From the NCBI GenBank assembly GCA_037833965.1, contig AP031351.1:26114501-26178500 (forward strand): a stretch of 64,000 nucleotides of DNA, written 5' to 3'. Positions 31,641-44,621 of this stretch are shown here, piece after piece. Every line of letters starts with the position of its first letter. Position 1 is the first letter of the stretch. The stretch comes from Marchantia polymorpha subsp. ruderalis. Taxonomy: Eukaryota; Streptophyta; Marchantiopsida; Marchantiales; Marchantiaceae. The translations under genes and the position numbers were made by a program. The notes beneath the pieces were generated by a model. That model made no database searches. It saw nothing but the letters and a program-made list of their open reading frames with translations, and was not told the origin of the DNA.

Positions 31641-34432
31641 ACATGTGACATCTCTTTTGAAAAATAAGGTAGCATGGTAGCGACCCACCTAGTTTTCAAT
31701 ATCATTGTCATCTCTGTTTTATTGAAAGTAGACAAGATAACACAAATGTATGTTCCCGGATTGGAAACTTTGCAAGAAGTATATATGAAGCTTTCGTTGT
31801 GCCATGCAAAAAGAAGTCAAATGTTAGTAATATTAAAGTCAGAAGCGTCAGTAGTTGCAATAGTAGTAGATCTAAAGTAGCAAAGAGTTGTCGAAAAGCA
31901 AAAGTGAGTGAGAGTTCAAGTTGAGAGATTTTTCAACCAACAAGGATTAGGAGATTGGAAGACTTATATGGAAATATAGCTTTTGCAATCACAATTTGAA
32001 ACTTTTCAAAACCATATGAATGAGTATAGGATTGAACGAAGTATTGAATGAAAATTGCTCCAACTACATGAGTGTAAGAACTCTAATATGGAGATTTTGA
32101 TTCAAATTCAAGATGTGTTTGTTATGCACAATTCAGATATGTATAAGAAACTCAGAGATCTGATATGTATGTACATGATTCTCAATCAGTGTAAAAAAAT
32201 GTTTAAAGACTTACAAAAAGTGAAATCTGTACAAACTATTTGCATTAAGGGCAATAAGGGCACAAGTTGGTGTCGAGCATAGCTTTGTGTTGTAAATAAC
32301 TATCTTTGTAAATGCTATTAAATATGTTAGGATAAAAAAATGAAACAAAACTAATTGAAAAATTATGTATTTTTTACTTTTTAGGTTTTTTATTGTTAAA
32401 TCAAAAGCTTTAAAAAAATGAAACCAATCATTAATCAAATTATTCTCAATTGCTACCCTAATCAATATATATAAGAAGTTGACTTTATGATTTTGAGAGA
32501 ATCAAGTGTTATTATTACTTAACATGATAACCTGAAGATAAATCTTGTTTTATTTTACTTATAAAACTAAAATATCATTTAATCATAAAAAAATCAATTC
32601 AATTGTATGTAAAGTTTATGACATATTGATTTAAATTTGTTGATTTTATGATTTGATCATATTGAATCAATCAACTTTCACTCAATTATTATTGCAAATG
32701 ACTAGAGTGCAAAAAAAAAAATACCTAGCTTTATTTTTTGAATATGATGTTAGTATTCTTCACTTTCTTATGAATAAACATTACAATCTTTGACTTTTTA
32801 GTTTGTTGATTTACGTTATTATAATTCTAATTTAATAGTAAAAATCTAAATCATCAATTTTTATATTCATATTATTAGTGATTTAAAGCTTTAATGATTT
32901 TTTTCTTTAATAAAATTATTTTATATATTAAAAAATAACTTATCAAGAAAAAATGATGAAAAAATTGTGATTTTGAAACTATTCAAAAAAATTATCTTTT
33001 CTCGTTAAAATAAATTCTAATTCATGTCAAAGTTAACTTAAATGGTGTGTAATTAAAATTTATTTTTAAATTTTTCATTTTTCATTTTTTTGAGATTCTA
33101 TAGTTAAGTTTTTGTGCTACGTTTTTTTTCATTATGAAAAAATTTAAACGATTTCTTCTTTATAAAAAGCTATTTTCTGCAAGTATCTTAAAAATATTTC
33201 TTCTTTTTTATAATTTTTTTCTTTTGTTAAAATAAATGTTCAAGCTATATTTTTTTATCAAAGAAACATAAACTTACAAAGTAAATCAGAACATGATATT
33301 TCATGTTAAAAAAGTATCTAAGAATATTGAATTAAATATAGATCAAATTTAACTATCACGACGTAAGTTGTGTATGCAAACTAATATGAAGAGTGTGTCA
33401 ACATACTAGTTATTAGATTGATGTATATATATCAAATAATAAGATTACATTTGTTGGAAGTGCAAATTTTGTGTGAGTTTTTAAAACATCTCATTGTAAG
33501 TCGTCAATGCAAGTTTTATATGATTTAATCAAATTTGAATGATGAATTGGTTTTTTTCAAAATTATAAACCTATATTTCTTATGATAAAATATAACATTT
33601 CAAAGAAGTATCATTTGAATTTTAAAATTCTGATTTTTCAGAAGTACATAATTTTATTTACCTTGAATTTAATCTATAAAATCATGTAATTTCTTATCAA
33701 TCAATAAGACTGCATATAAAAAACTATTTTCTGTAAAATGATTAATTTCTTTCTATTTAAAAGCATGTTTCTAATTTACAAATGTTGAAATATAAGTATA
33801 AGTTAATACTTACTTGATGCAAATAGCATATCTATTTTAAGAAAAAATGTATTATTCATGATATATGATTCTAATATAAAAGCTTTCATCTATATAATTT
33901 TTTTATAATTCATGTTGTGAATCATATTAAAGCTTCTCGTCACTAAACATATCAGCATAATAAGTTCAAATTTTTCTCTTAATTTTTTCTAGCATGAAAT
34001 AAAGAAAACAACGTTTTTAGATCTTAGAGTTAAATTTAGTTGAAACACATGCGTTAGGGAACAAACATGCATCAACAAATTGACTTTATGATAATGAAGT
34101 TCAGATTTGGTGTGATTAATCTATTTGCATCTTTTTTATTCACATGTAAGTGTGATGCATCTTAGTACAGAAAGATGCATATTACCATGGCACATTTGGG
34201 GTGTATATATATATATATATATATTTATAATGGCAATAAGTATGTGGTGTTTGTAATGACTTGAGAAGTGGATATATCATATTGAAAGAGTGTTGCTAAA
34301 TCTCACAATAAATTTGAGATATGTTTGGTTTCTCATGGTGATCTATAAATTTAGAACTGGCACACTTTTTATAATGTTTATTATCATTATCGATTGAAGG
34401 ATTTACAGAATAAGTTATATGCAATTAGAATT
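31641..34432. other. AT-rich gene-free block
   Basis: Very AT-rich sequence with long A and T runs. Frames are short and without known domains. No terminal repeats or HMG-box units are visible past 31.64 kb. It contains a (TA)n microsatellite at 34203-34224. Confidence 0.4.
34203..34224. repeat. (TA)n microsatellite
   Basis: Eleven TA units within AT-rich intergenic DNA. Confidence 0.9.
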
Positions 34433-34890
34433 GTGCAAAGATGTTATTTTTCCCTCTGTTTTTGGGATTTATATGGAGATAAGTGAGATGACTTTCACAC
34501 TTTGGTGATAGAAAGTGAAAGAGATATCAGTATAGGTAAAATGGAATGTCAAATTTTTTTTAATATGTAGTTTATATAAGTCACCATATATCTATAACTT
34601 TTTTTACACATAAAAATGTGTGGTGCAATACACGTAATCAGCATACGTATCTCCATACTTAATATAATTAATATACTTTGTGCAAAGATGTTATTCTTCT
34701 TCTCTGTTTTTTGATGACTATTACACGTTGGTGGCAGAAAGTGAAAGAGATATCAGTCTACATGAGATGGAATGTCAAGAGTATATAAGTATATATACAT
34801 ATCTAGTTCAATTAGTCCAGATATGTCTATGACTTGTTTCACACATAACAATGTGTGGTGCAATACACAGAATCAACATATGTATATAGA
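34433..34890. repeat. Diverged tandem duplication, period about 247 bp
   Basis: Copy A begins GTGCAAAGATGTTATT at 34433 and copy B begins with the same phrase at 34680. Both then share GAAAGTGAAAGAGATATCAG, TGGAATGTCAA and ATGTGTGGTGCAATACAC in the same order. Spacers differ by small indels and substitutions. No coding potential is conserved between the copies. Confidence 0.75.
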
Positions 34891-35901
34891 AAATAATGTT
34901 CTAAGCCGTATGTTCAAATATCTCGGAAGTCTCCATGCTATCAAACGTGGGATCATGTGCGAATCACGCGAGTTACAAGACACTAGCTTGGCTTGCGATG
35001 CTGTTGGGGTCTAGCACGGTTCCTCTAACAATTGACGGGGTCTTTCCATCCTTTCCATCCTTTTATTGCCCACTCGTTTTAATTTGAGAAAATTCAGGAA
35101 AGAGGCCAATAGCCAATGGGCGACGGAAAGTGCCCAGAGGTCCTGCCCAGACGTCTGCTCGCTCGCTTGAGTGTGCACAGAAGGACAACGAGGCGACACG
35201 TGGCATCAACACCAGGGCAGAGGAGCGGAGCGAGGGGGAGGCAGGGGCTGTCAGGAGGAGGAAACCTCGAGGCAGATCGAGGACAGAGTCAGAGTCAGTC
35301 AGCTCCCGAGGACTAACAACATTTCAGATCCAGTGAGTTGCAATTTGTTGTCGAGAAGACGTCGAGTGCTCGCTAACGAGATGTTCGTGGGCGAACAGAA
35401 ATTCCTGCCCAGTTCCATAAGGACGATAATAGGGGGCCAAAATTATTGACACAAACTCGATTTCTTACTCACTGACTGACTGACTTGACTGACAGACTTG
35501 CTGACACCTTTCCTCGACCTGCTCTGGCATCATTCCCCGTGTGTCGCCGTCTCGTCCAGCAGGGAGTTCGGTGCTTTACATGTTGCAAAACGTGTTTTTA
35601 AGCCTACAGGTGTTGCAGGACACTGTGGTTCCAGCGAACGAGGTAGTTGTCGTTTTTTTGCCTCTGCTGCAATCGGAAGCAGGACCCGAAACGCGTGATC
35701 TCTTCTTCGAACGCGAGATTTTGGCCGGGAGAGGTCTTTCTTTCAGAGAAGGGTTTTTCGAGGGAGGGAGGAATTCATGGTCTTGCGGCAGACGACCAGA
35801 AATGTGATAAGCCGTTTTTTATACGGGAAGACTGCGGCAGGGCGAGGGAGTGACAGGAATTAGGAAAGAAAGAAAAAGGAAAAAAGAAGTAGAGTAATAG
35901 A
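34891..35901 (+). other. Upstream region of ERMP1
   Basis: Composition returns to mixed and GC-richer from about 35.0 kb. It should hold the ERMP1 promoter and 5' leader. Short overlapping open frames (35.1-35.45 and 35.5-35.85 kb) show no domain. A CTGACTGACTGACTTGACTGACAG-like run occurs near 35470-35500. I could not fix a TATA box. Confidence 0.4.
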
Positions 35902-38900
35902 ATGGTGAGGCAAAGGCTGACTGTCAGGACCAGAGTACCTGGTCCTAGAACATTTGATGAAGACCACGATGATAAAGGTCCCAGTCTCAGAGATGTGTCG
36001 GAGAAAAATACGCGCGGAGCTGCTTTTGAATGGTTGCTGATGCTCGTGCTCGTGGGATACGCTGCATGGGTTACGTATTATTTCCAGGTGGAGCAGTTGC
36101 CGCCGCCACTTTCTGGAATTGGGGCTGGAATTCCAGGATTTGCTGAAGAGAGGGCTTACGAACATGTATTTGCTCTGTCGAACCTCGGACCTCATCCAGT
36201 CGGCACATCAGCTCTAGATGATGCCATTCAGGTACTGAGAAAATGGCTGGTATTATGTTGCAATTATTGAATAGACCTGTTTCTCAGTGCGGGTTCTTTT
36301 CTACAATCATCCATGTAATTCATGTTAAATTTCTCAGTCGCTTGCAGTTGCCATGAGTGCAGCTGCAAGGTCGAAGAAAGAATCGAAAGAATCGAATTTA
36401 CGGGTGAGCAGAAGCAGGAATATGCTTGATAAAGACATGATTGCAAGATGCAAATTTACTCATTCACATCAATTGGAGCTGACTTCTTTCAGTATGTCTA
36501 CTCCGAACTGATGCAAATCAAAGAGTCAGCACATGACTACGTCGATGTGGAGGTAGAAGTTTTTTCCCCAAATCCTGGGCTGGAGCGCATGACAGGGGGA
36601 GTGTTTTTCGGGAAGTCGTTGGTGTATACCAATCTGAAGCATCTTGTCGTTCGAATAAGCCCTTCGGATTTCATGGAAGCCAAGGAAAATGCAATCCTGG
36701 TATCTTCCCACATTGACACTGTGATCACCTCGTAAGTCATTATCAAGAATTTCAGTTCAAATCTCGTGGATCATTTGCTCTTGTTTCAAAATTGACCTTT
36801 CCGAATTTCGGAAATTCTCCTCTTAGTCCTCTGTAGATTGTCTTCATTTCAAGTTCATGCCCATCAATTTCCTGCAGGTCCATAAAGTCTGATTTTTTTA
36901 TTTCTAATTTTTTCTTCAGGTCATGCGGAGAAGTTGAAAAATGTTACTGGATCAATTTGTAGGAAATAATGTAGGAAATATTTTTCTCTTGTCTGATTCT
37001 AGCTGGAGAGTGTTGTATACTCTATGGATTGCATCTCCTGCCAAGATTGCGGTGCTAAATGCAGATCTTTGCATATTGGATTTGTCTTCAGAGGCAACAC
37101 CTGATGTGAAGCACCTGATTTATCTTTTGAAGAGTGTATTATTGTTCACATTTTTCACATTATAAATATGAAAAATGTGAACCGAGGATCGGCATGATCT
37201 AACAGTTTCTTATCCGTTATTTCTTTGGTTGAAAATCTATTAGTCTTGAATCTAGTCTCCAGCACTTACAAATGATGTACTCTACAGGCCAGGAGCTGGT
37301 GATTGTAGTTCATGTGTCGGTGTAATGCTCGAATTGGTGCGGGCTTTGTCTCATCGAGCACATCGCTTCAAACATTCCGTCATCTTTCTGTTTAACACAG
37401 GAGAAGAGGAGGGTCTTGTCGGTGCTCACAGCTTTATAACACAGGTGCAACTTAAAGTTCATGTATCTTTTCATGTATGGAAAAGTAATCTTGATACCGA
37501 GTTCATTGTTGTTGCAACGTGGTCTATGTTTACCTGGATGGTAAAAGATTATTTCCCAATAGTTTGTCTTTGATCGATGGAAGATGTGAGGTAAGCGCAA
37601 AAGTTACTGATATCCCGCATTGTTCAGCATCCTTGGACCTATAGCATACGTGCTGCAATTGATATCGAGGCTATGGGAATTGGAGGAAAGTCTCTCCTTT
37701 TTCAGGTATTGCTATATCTGCCAAAGCCTGCTTATCAACGCTAGACTTGTCGGGAAACGTTGCCATACCTGAGTCAAGCATTGACACTAGGCTTATCGTT
37801 TTGTAGTGATACAGATATCGAATGGCAGAGTCAATCTTATTTGTGGTTTTTTGACAGGCAGGACCAGACAAATGGCTGCTAGAGATGTACAAAAAAGTTG
37901 CAAAGTACCCATCGGCTCAAATCTTAGCCCAGGTGAGAAACTGGACGTGATAAGTTGCAGTTTACCATCTGTGTTTCTTGACGATGGATTCTATATGAAA
38001 GACAAAATGGTTTTCTTCAAGATAAAAAGATCATTGTTCACAGTTTCTTCTATGAAGTAGCATATATCGGCAAAAGGCTAAATTGATAGGCTCAGTTTCC
38101 TAGACAGTCACAAACAACTGGTATCTTGTTTGAACATGATGTTTCTTTTATCACCTTAAAGCTCTACATGTTGTACTAGCAGTATACGCTAACGGATAAA
38201 CTTCTGGAAGATCAATTTATTAGCAGTTTTTGTCATAGGTGCAAATTTTCTCATATTATCCATGATTACTTGACCGTTTTATTATCTTTTTTTGGCAGGA
38301 TGTTTTTCACTTTGGATTGATTAAATCTGCCACGGATTTTCAAGTTTATGTTGAGGTCGGAGGCCTCTCTGGTCTTGATTTTGCCCATGTCGAGAATGGT
38401 GCCATTTATCACACTAAGGTAACTGATATGAAGGAATCAATTGGGGCACTAGCTCCAAGAAAGTGAGTTCAATATTCAGTGATATGGTTCTAAGGTAGAT
38501 GTCTTCATCTCCTGATTTTATGTTGCTTTAATTGGAATATACTAACTGTTTAATGTCAGCCTGTTAAATTTTACAATGAGTAGTTTAGTTGATTACTGTA
38601 TGTTGACTTTACGGTAAGAAGTGTCGTCCTTTATAAGTGACTTACTTATTTCCCTCTTTACATGTTTGTAAAAGATTCTAAAAAGTTTATTCAAACTTGA
38701 CATCTGAAACTTATCCACTTAGGCTTGTAACAATTTGATGCTTAATTTGAATTGTAATCATCATATATGAACTGAAGTTACGTCAAATTGAATCTGTACT
38801 CTACAACGTGGTATTTGAGCAGAACGACAGGTCTGGACATTTACGACCGGGTTCACTTCAACCAATTGGAAGAGATTTATTAGTTTTGTTGGACAACGTG

Positions 38901-41900
38901 GCTCTTTCAGATGATTTGCCTTTCTTAAGCAACAATGCCACAGGATTTGAACAGATGGAGACCGTTTATTTCGATATCTTGGTAGGTCAAGTTTGATTTG
39001 ACCGGTAGCAAGATGTAAAAGCTTAAACTCACTTTTCATTCTTTGTACAGGTAATTGAATTCAGTATGCTCAGGTCATCTAAAAGCTATGGGATTTTTCA
39101 TAATTTTTTGTAGAGTTACTTTTGAAACTCAAATCTTTGTTGCGGTTTGAGCCGAACCTCATTCAAGTAATACTTTTAAAATTGCTATACTTATCAATGT
39201 TTGATGTCTTATATTCAGGGCCGTTGGATGGTTACATATTCCCTACGGACAGCAAACACCTTACATGTTTCCATTTTGATTCAGGGTTTCATACTTCTTA
39301 TTAGTTCTCTATATCTATCAGGACTGGGAATTGCAGCCTTAATCGAGCTTGGATTAGCTATTCTCACCATAATATTAACCTGGACCATAGCTTCTGTCCA
39401 CGTTTTCCTTGTGGCCGTTATATTACCCCATGCTAGTCCTTTTCCTATACCTTACATCACACATTCATGGCTAGCTGTTGGGTTGTTTGGAGTTCCAGCA
39501 GTGATGGGTGCCCTTATAGGTCATTCATTAGGTCGGGCTCTTCTTAAACTTTATATCGCAAAGAATCTCGACAAAGGCTCATCAACTCGGTTCAGTAAAG
39601 AACTCTCTGCAAGGCATGTGGATTGGCATGCTGAGAGATGGCTGTTTAAAGCTGGTTTGTTACAGTGGATGGTAGTTCTTGGCTTAGGAACGTGGATTCG
39701 AGCTGGCTCATCATACATTGCGCTCTTCTGGATAATTCCTCCTGCAGTTGTTTGTAAGTATTTTTTATTCTTGTTGTGATAACATGCTTCTTCTGCCAAA
39801 AGTATCGGAAGTTTCTAGCAGATTGTAAATGGTTGATTCTACCATCATGTGCTGAAAAAGTTCACATATTTTTTAATCTACACAAAAATGTACATGTTTT
39901 CGTGTCCATTATTGTTTTGTTATCATGAAAATAGAAGATACACCGTCTCCTTTCGCAAGTAGTACTCCTTTTCTGCCCAGCCTCTTTACTTCATTCAACC
40001 TCGTCTTCTCATCAGTCTATTATCACTAGCACAGCTTAGCCAGGGCGCGGCCGTTATATTCCCGAAGCTTAGAGAAGCGAAATGATACATTTGCATGAAT
40101 TGCTTTTGTTCGTAATTTTTCGTATGATTCTTATTATGGCCTTTGAAGTAAATATTTCTCGATTTGATTTTGCAGATGGTCTGATGGAGGCTCAGTTCTC
40201 ACCGAAGCAGAATCTTAGAGCCTTACAACGAGCAACACTTTGGCTTAGCATGATAGCTGGTGTCGTAGTGAGTGCAGTTCCAGTAATACGACTGAGTGGG
40301 GTTTTGATTGGAAATCTAGCCAGATTTGATCGGTAAGTTCTAGCACCCAATTTCTTCAATATTGGTACATGTGAACAGTCTAAGTCAATTACGGCATTCT
40401 TCTGACTTTATTTTGTTGTTATTTTGCTGACAGTTCTTGAGTTCATGTCTTCAATTTTACTCAGTGGTGGTTATGAAATTCTGCAGGAATCCTGGTAGTG
40501 TTCCACTATGGACCGGAAATGCCCTCACTGGAGGTCTTATCGCTGTTTACGTATGTCTTACGTTGGTTTATCTGTTACCCTTCGCACATCGCTCAGGTGA
40601 ATTTACTGAAGTCAAGTCCGTACAGTCTTCTTTTACATGTCATACATCATTTGTGAGAGAAGGTTTCAGAACGCCAGTGGCACAAATTATACTCATGAGG
40701 TTAATATATTAAGCATTGATGACATATTGTCACCTGAGTGAATGAAACAAACAAAAGTGAGAAATGTATCCGTAATTATCTCACAAGGCAACAATGAGCT
40801 AGTGAACCAATAATGTATTCACTGTGCAGGTGGACTTGGATGGATACTCGCTGCATTGATGAGTGTTTTTGTTGTGACGATGGGACTTGTGATTACACAA
40901 GTTGTTCCAGCTTTCAACGACCATGTTGGGAGGGCTCTTAATGTCAGTTCATCCATATCTTTCGTTCTTTTGATAAATTCATCTTTGTTAGTTCAGATGA
41001 TTGATTTTCCGCATTTTGAGCGTTCAGTTTAATTTGACAACTGCAAGAGATACTAGAGGGAACTCCGTACGAATCTTGAGTCTTTGTTATAAATGGTATG
41101 TTTAGCCAACTGCACCCATTGCTGTGGTGTAAGAGTAAGTCAAGGTGAAGGTTCAAGTACATTTATCATCAAAGTAGGATATCCCTGACCACTGAAAGTA
41201 GGCATTAAGATTCTGTCTGATAGAACTTTTTTCCTTTTTTTGTTTGCGCAGGTCGTGCATGTTGTTGACACAGTAAACGTAGATAGTGTAGGTGGGTTTC
41301 CATCTCAGAAAATATCCATATCTGCGGGAACCCCCGGTGGATTCGAACAGGAGTTGAATTCTCTTCAGGGAGAAAATTTTACCTGCGGCAAAAGTATCGA
41401 TTTTGTGTCTCACTATGTGAAGTCTGGATGTGAAAAGCAATTGGAAAATGATAAATTTATCTTGAAAGGTCAACCTATGTTAAACATCGAAAAGGACAAA
41501 GTGAACAAGGCAGGAATCAGGGTGACATCGGTTAGATACACGACTGGCTCATCCATACGGTGGAATCTTGCTTTCAACACAACAGCAGTGCAAGCTTTCA
41601 AGCTTGAGACATCAAGTAAATGGCACCTTTGCATTTTGAAGCGTTGTCATAGTATTAGTCGAGGTTAGAGGTCCATCATGTTCCTACAACATTTTCCACC
41701 TCTTTTTCTTTTGTTGCTCTGCGTGCTCCTCCAATTTTCGACATGCCTTGTGTTATAGGTGCAGTTATAGTCCAATGATAATTGGACTAAAACTGGACTA
41801 CATAGATTGAAGGATGAACTGAAGTTCATACCCTTACCTTTCAATTATACCTCATTCTTGTGTCCATGACATAAGTCTCGCTATATAACACATCTGCTGG

Positions 41901-42379
41901 TGTTTTCAATTGGAAGATATTTATTTGAGCTTATTAGCACAAGCATCATGCAAGCTTTTCTTATGCGTCCTATGGTTGCTGTGCGGGTAAATAGTTCTGT
42001 GACAAGGTGGGTGTGTTTTTTCAGTCTCTTGCCTAAGGTGCTGTTTTAGTTTCTGACATGTGATTTACTTTTGGCAGGTGATAGACAAGTGTTGGTACCT
42101 GGAGGTGCTATAGAAGGAGTGGATGGTTGGCACAATATGCAGTTCATAAGTGGAGAGACTCAAGGTCCGAACGATTTCTATCTTACTTTGTATTGGCATC
42201 CTATTGCCGATGCACTGAAAACAAATGGTGACAATCTTCTCCTAAAGTTAAGAACAGACGTGAATCTCGTGACACCGGAACTAGAAAGAGTGTTGATGAA
42301 GTTGCCCACATGGTGTGCTTTGTTCGGCAAGTCAACGGCCCCTTACCCGCTTACTTACCTGGCTGAATTAAAAGTATAG
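35902..42379 (+). CDS. ERMP1: ERMP1-like ER M28 metallopeptidase, 13 exons
   Basis: A 912-aa membrane zinc peptidase of family M28, equivalent to endoplasmic reticulum metallopeptidase 1. Exons: 35902-36231, 36493-36731, 37288-37444, 37628-37705, 37858-37932, 38299-38418, 38823-38981, 39219-39753, 40176-40332, 40487-40596, 40830-40942, 41252-41615, 42078-42379. All are GT-AG and in frame. One N-terminal TM helix (EWLLMLVLVGYAAWVTYYF, residues about 43-61) precedes the lumenal peptidase domain. Expected zinc ligands and catalytic residues are present: His183 in SSHIDT, Asp195 in GAGD, Glu pair in NTGEEEG (about 229-231), Asp254/Glu256 in IDIEAMG, and His331 in YHTK. After that come several TM helices (exons 8-11) and a C-terminal lumenal domain ending TAPYPLTYLAELKV. 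All active-site residues are kept, so it is probably catalytic; the plant substrate is unknown. Confidence 0.92.
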
Positions 42380-44465
42380 ATACGTCAAATTACGCCTTAA
42401 ACACATATAGAAATTGCTGCTTCTTATCAATTCTAGCTTAGAGAAATCAGTCAGCAAACTCTGATCTGGAATATGTAATATCTTCTCGGAAGGAATCTCT
42501 GAGGTGTTGTATGATTATGGCGAGCCTCCATGCGACGACGGAAGTCATCGACTTTGTAGAGTAGAACATTTTTGAATCCAACCTGTTCTCGTGTTTCTGT
42601 GCGACGATTGTGCTATGCCTGCATTCCACCCTGAATGTCAAAGACGGTTGAGATGAAATAGAGATAACGTCCTCATCGTTCATGTTTCCTCGTTTTATGC
42701 ATCAGACCGTGTCAAGCTCAGTTCAAATTTGGACCTAGTGCTGGAGTTGACTCTCGTGGTGATTCTTATGTGTGGAATGAATCTACAACTTGGGATGCTT
42801 GTCCTATACAGGGGCCAACGGATGCTTCTTTTTAGTCTAGAAGGCCTCGAGCTGTTGATGCAACGCGCTCGCATATTAGTCTTAAGCTATCGTTTTGCAA
42901 ATCTTCACCGTTTCATACGAATAACTTGCAGTTGCATTTTAGATTTGAAGAAATTGTAGTTAACTTCAACTCGCGGCAGAAGAACTGACTTCTGGTCGTG
43001 GTGAAGTGGGAAGAATGTACCGTCGACGCCACAACGCCTGTTCTTGCCAACCTGGGAAGAACACAATATCCAAGTTTTGGAGTACACATTGCAGCAACTA
43101 GGAATAGAATGCAAGTACTCTAATCTTCGTTTCTGTAAAGGTTTGACCCCGGAGGTCGGTGTCCTCATATACACCCTTGACGTCCACTGGGAATGATGCC
43201 TGTACTGCATCACGGAAGCCCAGCTTGGTTTATATCATATGAAAGATATCTCCCATCAAATAGTAATCGATTCTATGAGGTTAATTCATTGTAATTTGTA
43301 TTCCACTGACAACTGAACGAAACGCTATGGACAATTGTGAATATACATCTTTATATTCGTTGACTTTTTTTTTCAAATTGTGTTCATCAATAGATATTGT
43401 TACCCGGGGTATGATCGATCTAGTGATGTCATTAATGCAAGAAGAAAGATTTCATAATATAACTATGTCCAAGTCAGATTCTCTCAACAAAGATGAACAA
43501 GGGGCACATTCAACCCATTGCTCTTGGGAATGTCTCTTTGCATTATGCACATTGCAACATTATGTTTTAACAATGTTCCCATTTCATGCAACTCTTCTGT
43601 CCACCCCATTTTGAAATTGCCACACCAAGATTTTGTCAGTTGTGTCATTGTAAACTCGAATATTCCTGAATCTCCAGTTACATTACATTACATTGTTAAT
43701 GGATATCAAGGTCATTTGAAATATCGTCTCACGTAATTCTATTTTCCTAGAAATCTATTTTAGAGATCACATCGTAATCATAGTTTTTCAATCATCAATG
43801 TAATTCTAATCTTAGCTTGATGTTACAATACATATGATATATGAAAGCAATCACATAAGATTATGGTCCTTCTTATGCCTCGGTTATGAGTAAGGGGTAA
43901 TTAATATATCAGCAGCATATAAGTAGTAGCATTTCTTTGCTTGCTACAATTGCGTAGTTCCCTACTTGTACATATTTAACCCTTTTTTTGTTTTAACCTG
44001 ACCATTAACTAAATGCTTTGTCACCCCACTTCCCTTTAGTACTGGAGTCTTATGTATATCTCAATGTAGATGTTGAAATAAATGCGAATATATTCTCTAA
44101 AGCCTGTCACTTTAAATATATCTGCCTCTTCAGTCTTATGTGATAAGTCTAGTCTAAGTTTGTATTCAGCTATTTTCATTATTCCACATATACCACTGGA
44201 GTACAACCGTTATAGATGACGTGACATTAGATACTAATTTTGGTTATGAACGTTGATTACACAAACGAAGATATCCTTGTCGATAGATTTAATAATTATC
44301 AGAGCACCTCTTTCCTTGTTTGATTCAGGCGGATTTTCGATTATTCTTTTTATCTATTCAGTCACCTTCATTGTGTATCGAACCATATGCCACATTGGAG
44401 TGCTGGAAAATTTTTAAAATAATATTACATTGGAAGCAATTGGTCAAATAAAATGATGAAATTTC
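42380..44465. other. Intergenic region between ERMP1 and nitrilase-like gene
   Basis: The two genes are in tandem on the plus strand. This region holds the ERMP1 3' UTR and the nitrilase promoter. No open frame with a recognisable domain, tRNA or transposon was found. Confidence 0.45.
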
Positions 44466-44621
44466 ATGACGAGGAGAAATTCACGTGTCGTCCAAAACCT
44501 TTTGGTAATTAAGCCGATTCGTAATTTCCAGTGCACCGACGAAGTTCACGAATCTCAGTGTTGTCTCAGACGCGAGTGCACAGATGCAAATGTGCCGCTT
44601 TTCGGACGAGCTTTTTCGTGG

